A DNA stretch of 64,000 nt from Marchantia polymorpha subsp. ruderalis. Its lineage: Eukaryota > Streptophyta > Marchantiopsida > Marchantiales > Marchantiaceae. This document shows positions 1 through 13,200 of this stretch, piece by piece. Location: positions 2,860,001-2,924,000 of the forward strand of contig AP031358.1 in NCBI GenBank assembly GCA_037833965.1, written 5' to 3'. The notes beneath the pieces are model-generated. The model was not told the origin of the DNA. It did not search any database and worked only from the letters and a program-made list of their open reading frames with translations. The position numbers were made by a program, and so were the translations under genes. How positions within the stretch are numbered: position 1 is the stretch's first letter; every line of letters begins with the position of its first letter.

Positions 1-182
1 ACTCGGAAGTGACATGTAAACGCGAACCGGGTTGAGCCGACGACCGCGTAGGCGCGCGACGCGGCACGTGGCGCCACGCGAGTGACGAGAAGTGGTGGAA
101 CTCTCCAACCGACAGGCCACCGAGCGCCACCTGGCTCGGGGTTCGCGATCCAGCGGGCTGGGACCTCGCGCGGCTCCAAAGC

Positions 183-189
183 TATAAAA
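183..189 (+). promoter_or_regulatory. TATA box of the first gene
   Basis: TATAAAA lies about 200 bases before a good 5' splice site (AGAAGAG then GTCAGT, exon end at 381). This fits a core promoter with transcription starting near 210-220 and a non-coding first exon. The assignment rests on position and consensus only. Confidence 0.5.
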
Positions 190-381
190 TTCGCCAGCGG
201 CGGGTCGGATTTTCGATAGTGCGAGAGGCTTCCTGCAATTAGCAAATCCTTCCACTGCGAGACACGAGCAGCGACACGAGCGCAAGCAGGTGGGGGGCAT
301 CTCGTCGGGGCCGCTAGGCAGGAACAACGAGCCAGCGAATTTGCTTGTCGGTCGGAATTCCTGTCGACAGCAGCAGAAGAG

Positions 382-1444
382 GTCAGTGTGTTCCTTCGGG
401 CTTTTTGTTTTCTGGAATAATGCCCCATGGCTGCTTATAGAATTGTGAATGAAGGTCTTTACGTTCTGGAATGTATTCCAGACTGCTGCGTTCTGGCCCG
501 GCGCCGTGACGTTGCAGAACCGCGACGGTGCGCCTTGATGGTCGGATGAGTGTGTGGAGTTTAAAAGAGAGAGGCAGTTAGGACTTGCGGATCGTCTTTC
601 CACGTTTTCGAAGCTCGATTCTCTTCTCGAAGCTGGGACTTGGGAGCTGGGAGCTGGGAGCTGTTGTTGGCGGGGAGCTGGATGGAGTCGGAGGGCAGGA
701 AATCGAAGTTTCGTTATTTTGATGAAGGTTGCAAAGGACCGAAAGAAATTCTATGTCTGGCGTGGGCTGTAGTTAGCATGCAGGAGTGATAACTTCGGGA
801 CTTGATGACGGGATGGATGATCGGGTGATTTGAGTTTGAAGGGAATCGACGGGAATGCAGGAGTAGTCGATTTCTTGGAGCTGAATTCCACAGAGTTTTT
901 GTAGTTTGTATGAAGAATTAGAAAGTTGTAAACTTAGACTTCGGGGATCCGATTTTTGACAGATTCGGGAGATTTTTCTTTCACCGACTACAGCAGTTGC
1001 TAAGCTGTAGATACTAGATAGGCGGAATACATTTACATTGCAGGTCTTGTTTTGAAGGGTGTGACGACGGGGGATTTTAGATCGCTAATCTACGGATGAG
1101 AAGTTTTCGATTCGACTTGGGATGTTTAAGCTCCCGCCGTAGACACTGCAGTCAGATTTATAGATCGATTACATATAGATGGATCATCATCTGACTGAAT
1201 CTCGATGATTTATCCGGCCGTGCAATCTGGATTAATCAAACGTGCAATTCTCTTACGAGATTCATGAGCAGTATTCGGCTCTCGACTTTGACGTAGATCA
1301 GTCTTACGAAATATCGTCTCGGATATGAAATCGTTGTGTTCATCAATCTGATCATGTCAAATGTAAGCTCGAGCGTGGAGAAAGCGTGGAGAAAGCATGG
1401 AGGTGGTGAACTGACGGTGGTAACGGCGGCGCTGTGTTTTGCAG
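382..1444 (+). other. Probable 5'-UTR intron of the first gene
   Basis: The stretch begins GTCAGT and ends TTTTGCAG, just before the exon with the first convincing start codon (ATG at 1474). It shows no conserved coding frame. Short open frames inside it (for example near 554-772) lack protein-like composition. A long leader intron is common in plant genes. The call is an inference from splice consensus. Confidence 0.45.
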
Positions 1445-1473
1445 AATTTTTTCGGGCATTGGAGACATCTGCA

Positions 1474-2634
1474 ATGGAGAATACTCTCCCCGACCACCTG
1501 CAAGGGCAGAGACAACTCCGCCATAGTAGTGGAAGCGACATGTCCGATTCAAGCTACCAAAGCTACCAACTTTCTGAGGGATTTCCAGGAACCAGGCAGT
1601 CATCAATAAATACAGAGCCTTTGACACTAGACGCAGAGGAAATAGGAAACGCCAAAGTAAGTGCCGGAACTGTTGGTCCTATTTGCAAGTGAAGCAGTTA
1701 CAATGTCAGTACTTTACAGAGTCATAACCTCAACGGAGATCGATCCGTATGTGGTCGCTGCAAATACACCGCCATTTTATCTGTGATTGTCCACTCCAAT
1801 CTAGATATCTATAGTTGGAATGCAAGGAAGATTAGAGGATTGCATTATCAGTGTATTGGTCGGTACCCGTTCCCTTTCGGAGAGACACGGTCGAGAAATC
1901 CGACTCTGGTGCTGAAGGAGGAGTCGAAGTTTTGAGAACTAGGGACCTCCTGCACTCGAACCATGATCTCTACCACCATACCAAATACCCTCTGCTTAAA
2001 GCCTTTTTGGATTTTAACATTTCTTTCTAAACTTTTACTAAAGCTAAACCTCGAACTCATTTCTGGGAGTTTAAATTAAAAAGGTCCCAGTTTTTAATAT
2101 GTGTAGGGCGAAGCAAAACACGTTTTGGAGAATGTTGATCCAGAAGAAGCTATTGATATATTTACAAAGGTAAGTCGTTGATCGACGTTGGCTGCTCCAT
2201 TTGAGATGGTGAAGTTGGAAGATCGAGTATCATTAGTAGACTGTACCCTTCAAAGCTTTTCACTTTGTACTTCTAACCGCTGTGAAAAAATTTTCTCTAG
2301 TAAGGAGAGAACTAACAACAGACAGGTAGGTAGAGAGGCTACCTCTCATCCTTTCGTGACACGGGTCGGTTTCAGTAGTTGACAGAAGCTGTCATGTTCT
2401 TGGGTTCTTTCTCATGTTCTTGGCTTTTTCTTCTTGGATTTACAGGACTTGCAGATACAGAATGGAATAGCTTCCACTGAAGAAGATATGGCGAAGAACA
2501 TGGCGAATGAGTTTGAAACGTTGATGCAGAAGGCCTCCAAAATCGTGGAGGCGAACAAGAAGCAAGCGAAAGCTACCGCTAAAATCCCGGGAGCTCCAAG
2601 CGAGTCTAGTCCAGGGAGCTCCAAGCGAGCCTAG
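1474..2634 (+). CDS. Small hypothetical protein, 144 aa, three coding exons
   Basis: The coding exons read as 1474-1656, 2107-2169 and 2446-2634. Each junction has consensus GT...AG signals and stays in phase 0. They join to a 144-residue hydrophilic protein. The N-terminal third is rich in Ser, Gln and Tyr. The middle is acidic (a segment reading NVDPEEAIDIF). The C-terminal third is rich in Lys and Ala, looks helical, and ends in a Ser/Pro tail. I see no signal peptide, membrane segment or catalytic motif, and I do not recognise the family. The last exon contains a short direct repeat (GGGAGCTCCAAGCGAG, twice) that encodes a repeated Ser-rich tail. The start at 1474 was chosen because the 3' splice site at 1444 precedes it closely. 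The gene converges on the F-box gene. The exon structure is well supported; the function is unknown. Confidence 0.6.
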
Positions 2635-4824
2635 TCCAGGGGAAAGCAAAGGTTAGGGAAAACATTTCAACAGTGTAGAGTAGACAACTTGTAGATTTGT
2701 AGATAGATTTGAGACATTGGAGAGTACGCAGAGGCGAAGCCCCTTGTTATCTCTCTAATCATACACAGAAACTCGTTATAGTAGAGTGACGAACTCTTAA
2801 CCGGATCAAATCTTCTTGCACATGGTACATCTTCTTGCACATGGTAAAGTTTGCAAACGACAGTAGTGCTTATACTGTAATGATGAGTTGAGACCTCTAG
2901 AGACTATTAAGGATTTGAGTCTGATTCTTCATAATCTTCTTGAAATCAACAAACATTTGATTTGTTTGGTATTGCAACCTGATTCTTGCAAACTGAAATT
3001 TACCTATGGTGTTGAAATTATATCCTGCAATATATGGCAATCTGCCAAGTATCGACCGTTGAACTGAACCCGATAGACAGCCACCCGACGAGGCACAAAA
3101 GCTGTGCCATACTTCATAGTTATTTCCAGTTTGCGACAGATCTCTCCGATATTGGAAATATGATTCGAAAGGTTTTGCAACTTCGAACACATGGAAAATA
3201 TGTTAAAACTGTACACTCAGAACAGTAACAACTGAAAAGTATTTCCCGATGTACAGTGGCAAACTGCAGTACACAGTACCTTTCAGATAAAGTGCGACTG
3301 TGTACAAATCTTACATTGAAATGCGCAGAATGAATACAGAGTAGGGCAGCTGACAGCCTCCAAAAGAATCGCACGAACCTTTACTGCCTTATTCTAAAAT
3401 TTGTCAACTGTTGCCAAAATTCCTTTACTTTATGTTCCAGACAAATTAAAGCTCTTCCTGATGACTACTTACCCTTCGAGACCAGAGACTCTACGCAGCG
3501 TCCTGCAGAAGAGAGCTCAAATATAACCGACTCGAAGTAGCATATAAAATATATGACAGAAACCAAGAAGCCTCCCCTTTTTATACAATTTGCTTTCGCC
3601 TGACTAGATATTGCCTTGCTCTTGGCTCGAAGCTTCATAAGATCAAATGTACACTGATTCGACAGAGCTCCGGCGAGCAGCCACTGCATGGGTCGAAAAT
3701 CGCTGCTTGATGAACACTGTACACAGAAATGTTAAGTGCAGTACGGGAGTACTGTCGACTCCTTGCAGATTGAAGCCGAAACTGCATTGCTCCACCATGC
3801 AAAGAAACAGTAAAGACCAAAGCAGAAGCAACGTTTCTGACGATCCATCTGCACATTAAGCGCTCTACTCACGTTAGCAAACGTAAAATAGATAGAGAGA
3901 CGAGACGTTGCAACAGCAAGGTGAACCACTTTTCGAGCAAGATCAGCATACACAGGGTCGTGAGAATTCTCAGACGTGAAGGCCTTAATGAGTCAGCACC
4001 TGAAAGTGGCCACTCTTTGATATTAGTTCCTATTCAATATAAAACAAATTTTTTGCCTTATGCGAAACTGTGATTTGAATTGCCCATGTCATGACCAAAC
4101 TCCAGCTATACTGATCTCTTGCGTACTTGGCAGTAACCGATGTGGTCAGGTCAAGAAAGAACTCTTTCCCGCTTTTACTCGGTGGTGGACGAACACTATC
4201 CAAAGGGCCTGCAATAATTTATTGATGAGCAAAGATCTCTATTCTGCATAGGTAACCATGTGCTTTGAGGACAACAGGACTTCCATACGATCCACGAAAA
4301 CACTTCCCAAGAAAAGCAGTTCCAACAGACAATCCAGCCTTGCAAAATTGCAATGTTCGAAAAGTTTACAATTAGATACATACACAAGGTAGAAGCAAAT
4401 GAGTTCCACAAAGGGCAATCGTGTACATCCCGCAGCGCAAGAGAAGTCAGACACTGCGCGGTCCGTTAAATGGACAGCCCGGCCACAATATCCGACTTTA
4501 CACAACAAAACCCAGTGGCATATTCAATTTCATGTCAAGATTGTAGGAACAAATGTAAAAGTGAAGCCCCTCAGGGTTTGGTGTTAGGAATCTCAGCATC
4601 CTTGAAGTGGTGCCAACCACTCTAAGCAATATACAAGGCGCTCTGTCTCTTGGAGAAGCAAACAGGGATCTACAGAGGACTCCTCTACTCTACTGTTTAA
4701 TTTATGACCTAAAAATGTTACAACTGTAAACTCCGAAGTGGGGCAACACGCACCCACAACTCATGATAATTACAAAAGGAAACGCACTAATCAAAATATA
4801 TAGACCTCTTTGCTGCACAAAATT
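2635..4824. other. Intergenic region between convergent genes
   Basis: This holds the 3' flanks of the small + strand gene and of the - strand F-box gene. I see no coding frame with protein-like composition, no transposon ends and no RNA gene. Short frames on both strands overlap and contradict each other. It probably includes both 3' UTRs. Confidence 0.5.
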
Positions 4825-6072
4825 TCAATATTTCAACCAAGATTGCCCAGAGATGGAATCGGCACTCTGTACTCGCAGGTTGAAGTCAAAAGGGAGCGGC
4901 AGAACGGATTGACAATGTTGCCGGAGGAACCTGCTCTGGGGAGTGATGGTCCACTTCTTTCGGGAGATATCATACATCACGGCTTGATCCCATTTAGGAG
5001 AAACAAAAAACAAGTGATCCCCTTGCCCAACCCAGAACAAATCGTCGTCAAAATGGAACAGCTCTTCAAACTTTCTACCATTCCGGGGCAGCAGAGTAGG
5101 CACCAATTTCCACTCGTTGGTCGAAGGCCGCCACGTGTGCACGGCAGGCAGTCCGTGATTCTTCTCCACCCTCTGCACCAGCACGAGCGCACCGCGCCTC
5201 TCAAAAAGCAATATGTGCTCACCTTCAAGATGCGGTAGCAGAACGGGAGATTTAGTCCACTCCATCCGCTTCAAATTGAACACCATCATCAGATCATTGT
5301 ACCCATCCTCCCCAAATTCTACACAGTACAGATTCTCCCCACAAACTGCGTGCCTGCGAGAAAAGTACCCAGGTTCGTTATCCACCCAGGGAAAGTATCC
5401 AGCCATCTCCCACTTGTTCGTCCTCGAATCATAAACCTCTGTCACTCGGCAAAGACAGGTCCTCGAATGCATCCAGTTGTGAGGGCACGTGCTCGAGCCC
5501 GCGGCAATAACTCTAAAGGAATTCGATGCCTGATCCACAACCAAAGCCACCAAAATAGGTTTCCAGAGCCGCCCTCGAGCAGAGAGTTCGGTGTCGATGG
5601 ATGTCTCGGGGAGCTCTTTGTAGGTTCTTGTAACAGGATTGCAGAGAAGAATGCTGGCGGGGCCTGCGAACCACGTCCGGCGCATGACCACGCAGAGGAG
5701 GCCCCCGTCCGCGCAGACCGACATGACCTCGGCTTTTAGAAATGGGACCGACGGGGGTGGGCAGAAGTGCCATCTCTCCAGCCAGGGATCATAGGCTGCC
5801 AAGCTCTCGGGCTTGTGAAATTCGAAGATGAGGAAGTGAGGCCCACAGTGAGGAGCTTCTGCTCGAAGCTTGGTGAAGGCGGGAGACACGATCACGTCCC
5901 TCCAGCGCTTGCAGACCAGGCGGAACTGCAGCAAGAGGGGAACCGGGAGGCATGCGAGGACTCTGTCTTGCAACTCGTTCGGCAGGCCTTTCCAGACCCG
6001 TGGGTCCATTTCTTCGTCGCCTCTCTCGGGCTGCTGGAGCACTAGAGGCATGGTGCTGAGCGCGTCCTCCAT
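4825..6072 (-). CDS. F-box/kelch-like protein, 415 aa
   Basis: The frame encodes a 415-residue protein. The F-box lies at about residues 27-66: WKGLPNELQDRVLACLP, then the RLVCKRWRDVI core. The rest has the beta-propeller style of plant kelch-like F-box proteins, with repeated short strands ending in W or Y (NKWEMAGYFPW, MEWTKSPVLLP, NEWKLVPTLLP, KKWTITP). F-box proteins are substrate adaptors of SCF ubiquitin ligases. The F-box binds SKP1 and the propeller binds the target. The closest style I recall is the At5g15710/LCR group, which starts the F-box in a similar way (DxRxW...LP). I chose the ATG at 6072 because the acidic MEDAL... start leads directly into the F-box. The frame is open for 68 more codons upstream, but that part is low-complexity and lies in a CT/GA-rich leader. 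No intron is seen. Confidence 0.85.
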   Translation of the reverse strand: MEDALSTMPLVLQQPERGDEEMDPRVWKGLPNELQDRVLACLPVPLLLQFRLVCKRWRDVIVSPAFTKLRAEAPHCGPHFLIFEFHKPESLAAYDPWLERWHFCPPPSVPFLKAEVMSVCADGGLLCVVMRRTWFAGPASILLCNPVTRTYKELPETSIDTELSARGRLWKPILVALVVDQASNSFRVIAAGSSTCPHNWMHSRTCLCRVTEVYDSRTNKWEMAGYFPWVDNEPGYFSRRHAVCGENLYCVEFGEDGYNDLMMVFNLKRMEWTKSPVLLPHLEGEHILLFERRGALVLVQRVEKNHGLPAVHTWRPSTNEWKLVPTLLPRNGRKFEELFHFDDDLFWVGQGDHLFFVSPKWDQAVMYDISRKKWTITPQSRFLRQHCQSVLPLPFDFNLRVQSADSISGQSWLKY

Positions 6073-9000
6073 GTTTCCTCCTCCTCCTCCTCTCTCTTCG
6101 TCTATGTTTCGCAGGCCTGTGATCCTCCTGCAACCGCCACGCGCGTTTCGTTGGTCGATCCTCGCCGGAAACCTGTCTCGCCTCGCGGCTCTCGTGTATA
6201 GAGAGAGGCAGAGCGAGAAGCAAGAAGACGAGAGTGTCTGGAGAGTCGCCAGATTTGTTTGAGGGTATGCCCACATTTATCCTTTCCACACAGGAACGAA
6301 AACTGCGATGAATTCCCCCACAACCCACCCTTCGTACCTCTCCCCCCCTCGCTCCCGCCCCCTCTGACACAAAGCTCGAAAAACCTCACCGCGCTTTTCC
6401 TCCCTCAGGTTCTCGTGCTCGTACCCACACACCCAACGCCAATCGCCTCCCTGCTTCCTGCTGCCGATCCCTCTCCACAGCCTTCCTGTTGCTCACTACG
6501 CTGCTCGTCCTCGCCGTCGACCTTCAAGCCTGCACCTGCGGCAGCGACAACAGCAGACCTGCGCCCACGGGGGCAAATGGAATGAAATACTTCAATGCGC
6601 GAGCGAGTGCTTTCCCTCGCAGGTTCCCCTTACCTTACCTCTCGCCCACAGCCCAACCCTCGCCTCCCCTTTCGCTTCACTTTCTCTCCCTCTCTCCCTA
6701 CTTCCTTCGACTTCTTTCCTCCGCTCTCTCCCTACCAATCGTCGTCAGGCGGATTGGTTGATAAATTAGAAGCGGATTTCGATACCATCGGCTGACTCTG
6801 AATTTCTAAAGTCTCAGTTCCATGAGCATGCAGAATGAGGCAAAGAAATCCGCAACTCTTCAGAAACCGACTTCCCACCTCCTATCATCCTCTCTCCTCT
6901 CATACTCTCCTCTCCTCTTCGTCCCTCCTCCCACAACTAAAAGCTTCTCCGCGAGCCCGTCTGGTCCAGAGCCCACCTGATGTTGCAACTGGGGGACTGC
7001 TCGGATGCTCCTGCTCCATACAGAGGGATGGCCATACTACAGTGGGCTCAAAGAAAGACCCAGCCAAGCTGCGCCGAAACTCGGCCTGACACAAGACCTC
7101 GTCCCTGGCTACAAACGAGGCAGCCCGTCCCCGGCCTGGAGCCCAAGTGTGTCCCTGCTGCTTAATGGCATGATTCCGTATTCTACAGGATGGGGTGACC
7201 CGAGTGCGCTCGATTTACATGCACCTGCTCCAGCCTGCGTGGCCTCTGGTCAGGCCCGGCTCGCGCTTATGTGACCCTTTCGGTTGAGGTTAGCCTTTAC
7301 TTCGAGGTGATTAGGGGTTGGTTGGTCTCGGCCTCGCTCGCAGGCTCGCAGCGCCTTTTGCTATTCTCTCCTCTTCTCTTCACTTCTCGGCATGCGAAAT
7401 TACTCCCGCCTCTTGTGCACGACGACCCCACGCAATTGCACTTGCTAATTCTACTGCTGTTGCTGCTGCTGCTGATGATGATGATGCCGCTGACTCTTCC
7501 CCTTCTTTTCGCTGCGGGACTTCTTTCGCCTTCTCCAAACGTCTGTCCATCTATCTATCTGTTCATTCGCTCTTTTCCTCTATCTATTCCCCCTCCACTT
7601 CCTCCTCCTCCTCCTCCTGCTCCCTCGTGAGACGAGGGGCCTAAGATCTTCCTCCTTGGACTTCGTCGATCGAAGTGATCTTTATCGCCATCTCTCTCCC
7701 TCGCTCTTTCCGTTGCTGAACAACGCTCACCGGCGTTGCTTGGATGGAAGTTGCTCTCCTGCAGCTACTGACGTTTGGCTTCCTCGCACTCACTTGCAAT
7801 GGCTTCCGCCTGCAGCGCTCTTCTGCTCCTCATGCTCTGCAAGCTTCCATTTTGCTTGTCTTCTTCACCAATTTGACATTAGCCGTGTCATCTTCTACCT
7901 CTACATATTCATGTTACGTCGTGATTCATCCGATACGCTTGTGCTGTGTAGAACCTAAACTAGTTAGTTATGATATCTTAAGGTGTCGAGGGGCATAATT
8001 CCCATGGGTGCTATGGGGCCCATCCCCGTCCTAGTCCTTTGGTTTCATCCGAGTACTACTTGATGAGGTTATCCCATCCTTTTTGCCATATTCCTTGCTA
8101 CCCTGCTTCCCTTTCTTCCCTTTCCACCTCCCCATGTTAACATGTAGCTTCACAATTCTCTTCGATCAGGCTTCGGCTTTAGGCCCAGATCAGTATTTCT
8201 TACTTTTTCTTTCCTCGCTCCTCCCCTTTAAAGTTTTCTTCTTTCATTTCAATATTGTTATCCACCTGTATTTCCTGACGATCATTCCTCGCATGATTCT
8301 TTCCTTCTTCTTCTTCTACTCCGAGTCCGCCCTTTCACCCATCCGTCATAACTAAATTCCTTTCTTTCGTGGAAAGTGTGATTTGGGCTGCGTTCATTTC
8401 GTGGAAAGTGTGATTTGGGCCCCTCCCGAATAGCCTAAGTCCGAGGTCCAGCTTTACGGGAAATACGGTGACCGAACCTCTCCCGTTACGTATCTTCCTG
8501 GCTATGTTACTCTGCCTTTGGCCGGTCTACATTCCCGACTCTATGTCACCCAATCTGCAGATCTCTCTGGCTCTGTGATTCTCTCGCATGCTCCTCTGGC
8601 CCTCACCTCCCTCTGGCTCCACCTCTAAACCCGCTAATCAAATCAACAAGATCTCGCTCTCTCTGCTTCCTTGCCTCAACTTTGTATGATCTCGATCCTT
8701 CAGGCTCACGGCAGCTCCTCGCCTCCAGATCCTCTGCCGTCCCCTTTCGTCTTCGCCCGGCTCTTCTTCCTCTCCCTCCCTCCCTCCCTCCCTCCCGCCG
8801 CCCGCGTTCTCTGAGGTTCTCCCTCGTTCCGCTGTGCTGCTGCATATAACTACCTCCCTTCGTTTGTCCGCAGCCTTGCCCTAGTCTGCGTGCTCGTTTC
8901 TTGTCAACAGCCTTCTCTTTCTGGCGTTTCCAGCTGCCTCCTCCCACATCTCGAGGCCATTCTGCCATATTTTCTGCTATCCGGCCCATTTTTTAATACA

Positions 9001-9924
9001 TACAGCATCACCACTATGATTGACAGACTCGTTCTGGCAGACGATGCTGTGATGGGGCCAGTGATCTTTGGCGAACCAAACAGCAACCTCATCTTTCTCC
9101 TTATCCTCGACGTCCCGATACGGCCGTAGCACCAGCACCAGCAGCACGGCAGCAGTTTGAGCCCTGACGGCATAAGACACTTCACAGCGCTGTCACCAAT
9201 TTGGTCTCGACTTGCATACAACTACTGTGATCGCTCCCCTTTCCTTTCCTTTCCTTTCTTCGCCATCGCCATCAACATCATCATCATCATGGCTGACCTT
9301 TACCTTCCAGCGAGAGCCATTCGAGAATCGGGATGTCACAGTACGTTCCAGCATGCCAAGCCATGCCACTGACTCTCACTGTACGCGATCGTTATCTTTT
9401 CCGCCCGTGGTAGTGAGACCGCAGGCAAGTCCAATTTCGCTCGACGACATGGCGACGCTGGCGAGCCCCCCATCTCCCTGTTCGACTGGATGGGGCGGGC
9501 CTGCCCATCCTCTTCGCCCCGTGGCTCGGGCCCCTTGTTCCTTGATGCCATCCAAGAAATGGCCGCGACACCGGCATCGTATCGGCTCACACTTCAGCCG
9601 CAAGCGTTCCCTCCTCCCCCTCCCTCTTGACGCGCCTCTTTGCCGCCCACATGAGCGTTGCCAACGCGCAGTTGGCACTACGCCTATCGCATCTACGCCT
9701 TTGGCCAAAGCGCACAACGGTCCCTTCCCCTCCCAACCGACTGCTGTAGGAGTCCACCGGGAATGCCATAGGAAGTGGTATCCAGTCGCCTCTTCCCTCC
9801 TTAGGAAATGGAAAATCGTTCGGAATATCATCTTTAAGATGCGGAAGATGTGCGGCAGATGAGATCCGAATATATGTGTTTTTTGATGATTCTAGCGCTT
9901 GATGTGTACGAGCGATTATCTTTT
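6073..9924. other. Pyrimidine-rich upstream region without a convincing gene
   Basis: The + strand is rich in CT runs (CTCTCTCC, TCCTCCTCC), simple repeats (a TGC/TGA run near 7455-7490, TCCC near 8785-8800, TTTCC near 9240) and a 32-bp-spaced duplication of TTTCGTGGAAAGTGTGATTT near 8368 and 8400. The first few hundred bases must hold the F-box leader and promoter. Frames such as 9212-9862 (+) have a composition set by the simple repeats (Ser, Pro, Arg) and show no domain. It may be a long leader of a divergent transcript, but no splice or coding pattern supports that. Confidence 0.4.
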
Positions 9925-10261
9925 GGGAATGGAAAATGTTGCATGTTAATATGGGCGGGATTATTCGATGAATGTAAGCATTTCACCAACAAGAATTTCC
10001 AATTTTGATGTATAAAGGAATATAATATACAAGAGTAAACGTCATTGATGTACATAAGCTTTGGTATGGACGATGCAACATCTTTGATCATTATCTGTCT
10101 CTTTCATAGAAATATGGGAATGGAAAATGTTGCATGTTAATATGGGCGGGATTATTCGATGAATGTAAGCATTTCACCAACAAGAATTTCCAATTTTGAT
10201 GTATAAAGGAATATATTATACAAGAGTAAACGTCATTGATGTACATAAGCTTTGGTATGGA
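9925..10261. repeat. Direct duplication of a 146-bp unit
   Basis: The segment 9925-10070 recurs at 10116-10261 with almost no change, at a spacing of 191 bases. Both copies start GGGAATGGAAAATGTTGC and end GCTTTGGTATGGA. About 45 bases of unrelated sequence lie between them. The near-identity points to a recent duplication. No coding role is visible. Confidence 0.85.
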
Positions 10262-13200
10262 TATGATAATGATATTGACAATAATCAACCTTTATCCATT
10301 TGAAATCAATCTTTTAGATGAAATTTTCAACTCATTTTTGTATAATTTAGATATATCCTTGACAAGTCAATTGTAAATGACTAGACACTATTTTTAAATT
10401 AAAGAGTGTTTATCGACCATGGAGTAATCGATCAGATCTTATTACCAATAAAAAATCTTAGCAAAGGCAACAATAAAATGATTTGATTAAAATTAACTGC
10501 TTCTAACAGGCGTTGTGACATAATCAAGAATATTAATACAACAGAATATTTTTTAAATCATCATCACAATATTTTTTTAATCCTTACTATTTTGAAAAAA
10601 TTCCAGAAAAAATTTATTAAAATTTAATAATATATCCAATTATATAAAATTTCCTTTTTTATGGTTATATAGTTTTAAAATTATTTATTTTTATTTCTTG
10701 CTTTAAAAAAAATTTGAAGTGATTTTCAAATGAAAACGAAAATAATAATTTTTGTATTACATTTTATTAAAAAATAATTTTTCATTTTAAATATATAGTT
10801 GAGCTTTTCTTTATTGCAAATGGATGATTATAAAAATGATAGAAATTATTTCCTTTACAATATCTTTAATTTTATTTTGTAAATATGGCTATAAATTTTA
10901 TTTTTGGGAAAAAAATATTCATCAAATTGTAAAAAAAATTGAAAATTTTATTCTATGAACTTCTGATGAAAAATCTCATATATATGTTTAGATCTCTTTG
11001 ATCTAAAACTTTTGGTGTTGTACTTTTTAAAATGAAAAAAGGAGTGAAAATATTCCTTGTGGTTATCATTTTGCAAGGTTTTCATAAAGAGATTGAAAGA
11101 ATTATATTTCAAAAATTATTTTCCATGAAATATTATTATTTATTCCAACTAATCAGAATGATATGTACAACATAAATTTTTATATTTATGTTGTACATAT
11201 CATTCTGATTATTTGGAATAAATGTAAGGTGTATGACTTGTCTACAATCAAGTTTGAATTGATTGTAATTTGATCAATATGATGAAACAAACACATAACT
11301 AAAACTGACACAAAACATTAGCGATTCATCTTAGTGATGACACATCTATTGGTGCACAAATTCATTACTCAAGGAAATTCCCAAGTTTGTGTCACTGAGA
11401 GCTTCATTTGTTTTCTTATATAATAACAGACTAACTAATTCAACCAACCCAGGTTAAGCTGACAAGAGTCAACCAAAATCCAAGTAAACTCATAACAATA
11501 ACCTGGAAACACTACAAGAAGTAATTTTAAAGTAGATACTTATATTTGCAACGTTGTAATAACCACGTAATTTTTATAATTACATATAGCTTGATTTTGA
11601 ATATTATCAATCAATTGCATTAAATTTCATGGATCGCATATCATGCTTCACTTGATTTTTAGTAAAAAAGGGCTATGTTGAATTAAATATGTTTTAAAAT
11701 TTCATTTATATAATGATATATATTTTGAATTTTGAGTAGTGAAGAAATTTTCAAGTTCATTTTTTAATCTTCATGATCGAATACTTATAAATATGGGAAA
11801 ATTATATTTTAGCTTAAGAAAATAAACCCTGCGGAATCAACTACACCCTCGAATCAATTCTTTCATGTGGTTTGGTGTGAAAAACCTCCCGTCATGTTTG
11901 TAGTTGCAAACTTTGTGACATACTTTTCTCACATACGAAACTGTCTCTGAAATGAGAAATTTGGAACCTTGGAACTTATTATTTGAGCGTTTATAGTGAG
12001 TGTGATAGCACTGGATGATTACATAATTTATTTATTTCTAACAATCGGCATGACTTCTCATCTGCCCTTATGATCATGAAGCGCAATAGAAAGAGTTATG
12101 TGCTAAATTTATTAGGGTTGCACTATATTCTCTCTCGCTAAATCATCACTGCGACGTTTTTATGGCAAACTTTTTCAGGAATGTTGAAGACAACATGGAA
12201 CAAATGCAATTGAGGGATCATATCACGTATCAGCTACCTGTACCGTACTCATACTTCAAGTAACTTAGAGCCTACCCAAAGCTGACCATATAAATTCCTA
12301 CCGGTTGCTTTCTGAACTGCAAATGTCATGGAAGAGGAAATGTGAAAAATATTTTGGTATAAGGACACAAGGATAGTAATAAAGTCGTGAATTTGAGTCA
12401 TACAAGGTAACAAAGGATGCACTGTATCAGTGACCAGAACTGAGCATTTAGTCGAGATGATTAAATAGCCGCCATCACATGGCACGCATATCGATGCGAT
12501 GTATGTGAGGGTCAACGACCATGAAGCCATGCATGCCTTTGGGCCCACAGGACCGCATCGCCATGGTCCATCTTCAACGGGCACGAGTCAAAATTCTCTT
12601 CCTACCGACCCCGATTATGAAGTCGGTCATCTCTTAATTCCAACCAATCGATTAGCATTCCGATTTCCTTCCACGGCATTTATCCAATTATGTGTATTGG
12701 CGTTGAGATCTTCTTGACATTCAATTTATACAAGTAAGTTCTTTGGAAATCTGTACTTCTGTTTTCTACGTTCGAGTATATTGAATGACGGTAGTTGGTA
12801 GATTGATGTTTAATGCCATTGGATAGGAAAATGAATAACGTATCAAATTTCGAGCTAGTCAATATTTTCTGTCAGCTACAGTAATTTCCTTAGATTGATT
12901 TGATTGCCGTAACTTTTTATATCCACATCGCTGTCTAATCATTTGAATACATAATTCATCGAATTATTTAAAATGTTCATTCTTCTTAGGCTCTTAAGAT
13001 ATTGTAGCCAGCAAGGAATAATTATTGCTCATTTGCCCGTATGAACTTAAAAACCATCAATAACATCGTTCTCAAAACAACAACATCCGATGTTCATCTT
13101 ATTAATCGCTATTGGAGCAAAGGTGCAATCGAAAACAATCTCGAAAAACGTCGACAACGGTTATCAAAATGAAGATTAATTTCTGAGTTTATACTTGAAA

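Noticed and set aside
5350..6262. Several + strand frames opposite the F-box gene
   Set aside because: They are antisense shadows of the F-box coding region and have no domain of their own.
9212..9862. 216-aa + strand frame
   Set aside because: Low-complexity Ser/Pro/Arg composition from simple repeats, an overlapping antisense frame of similar size, and no domain.
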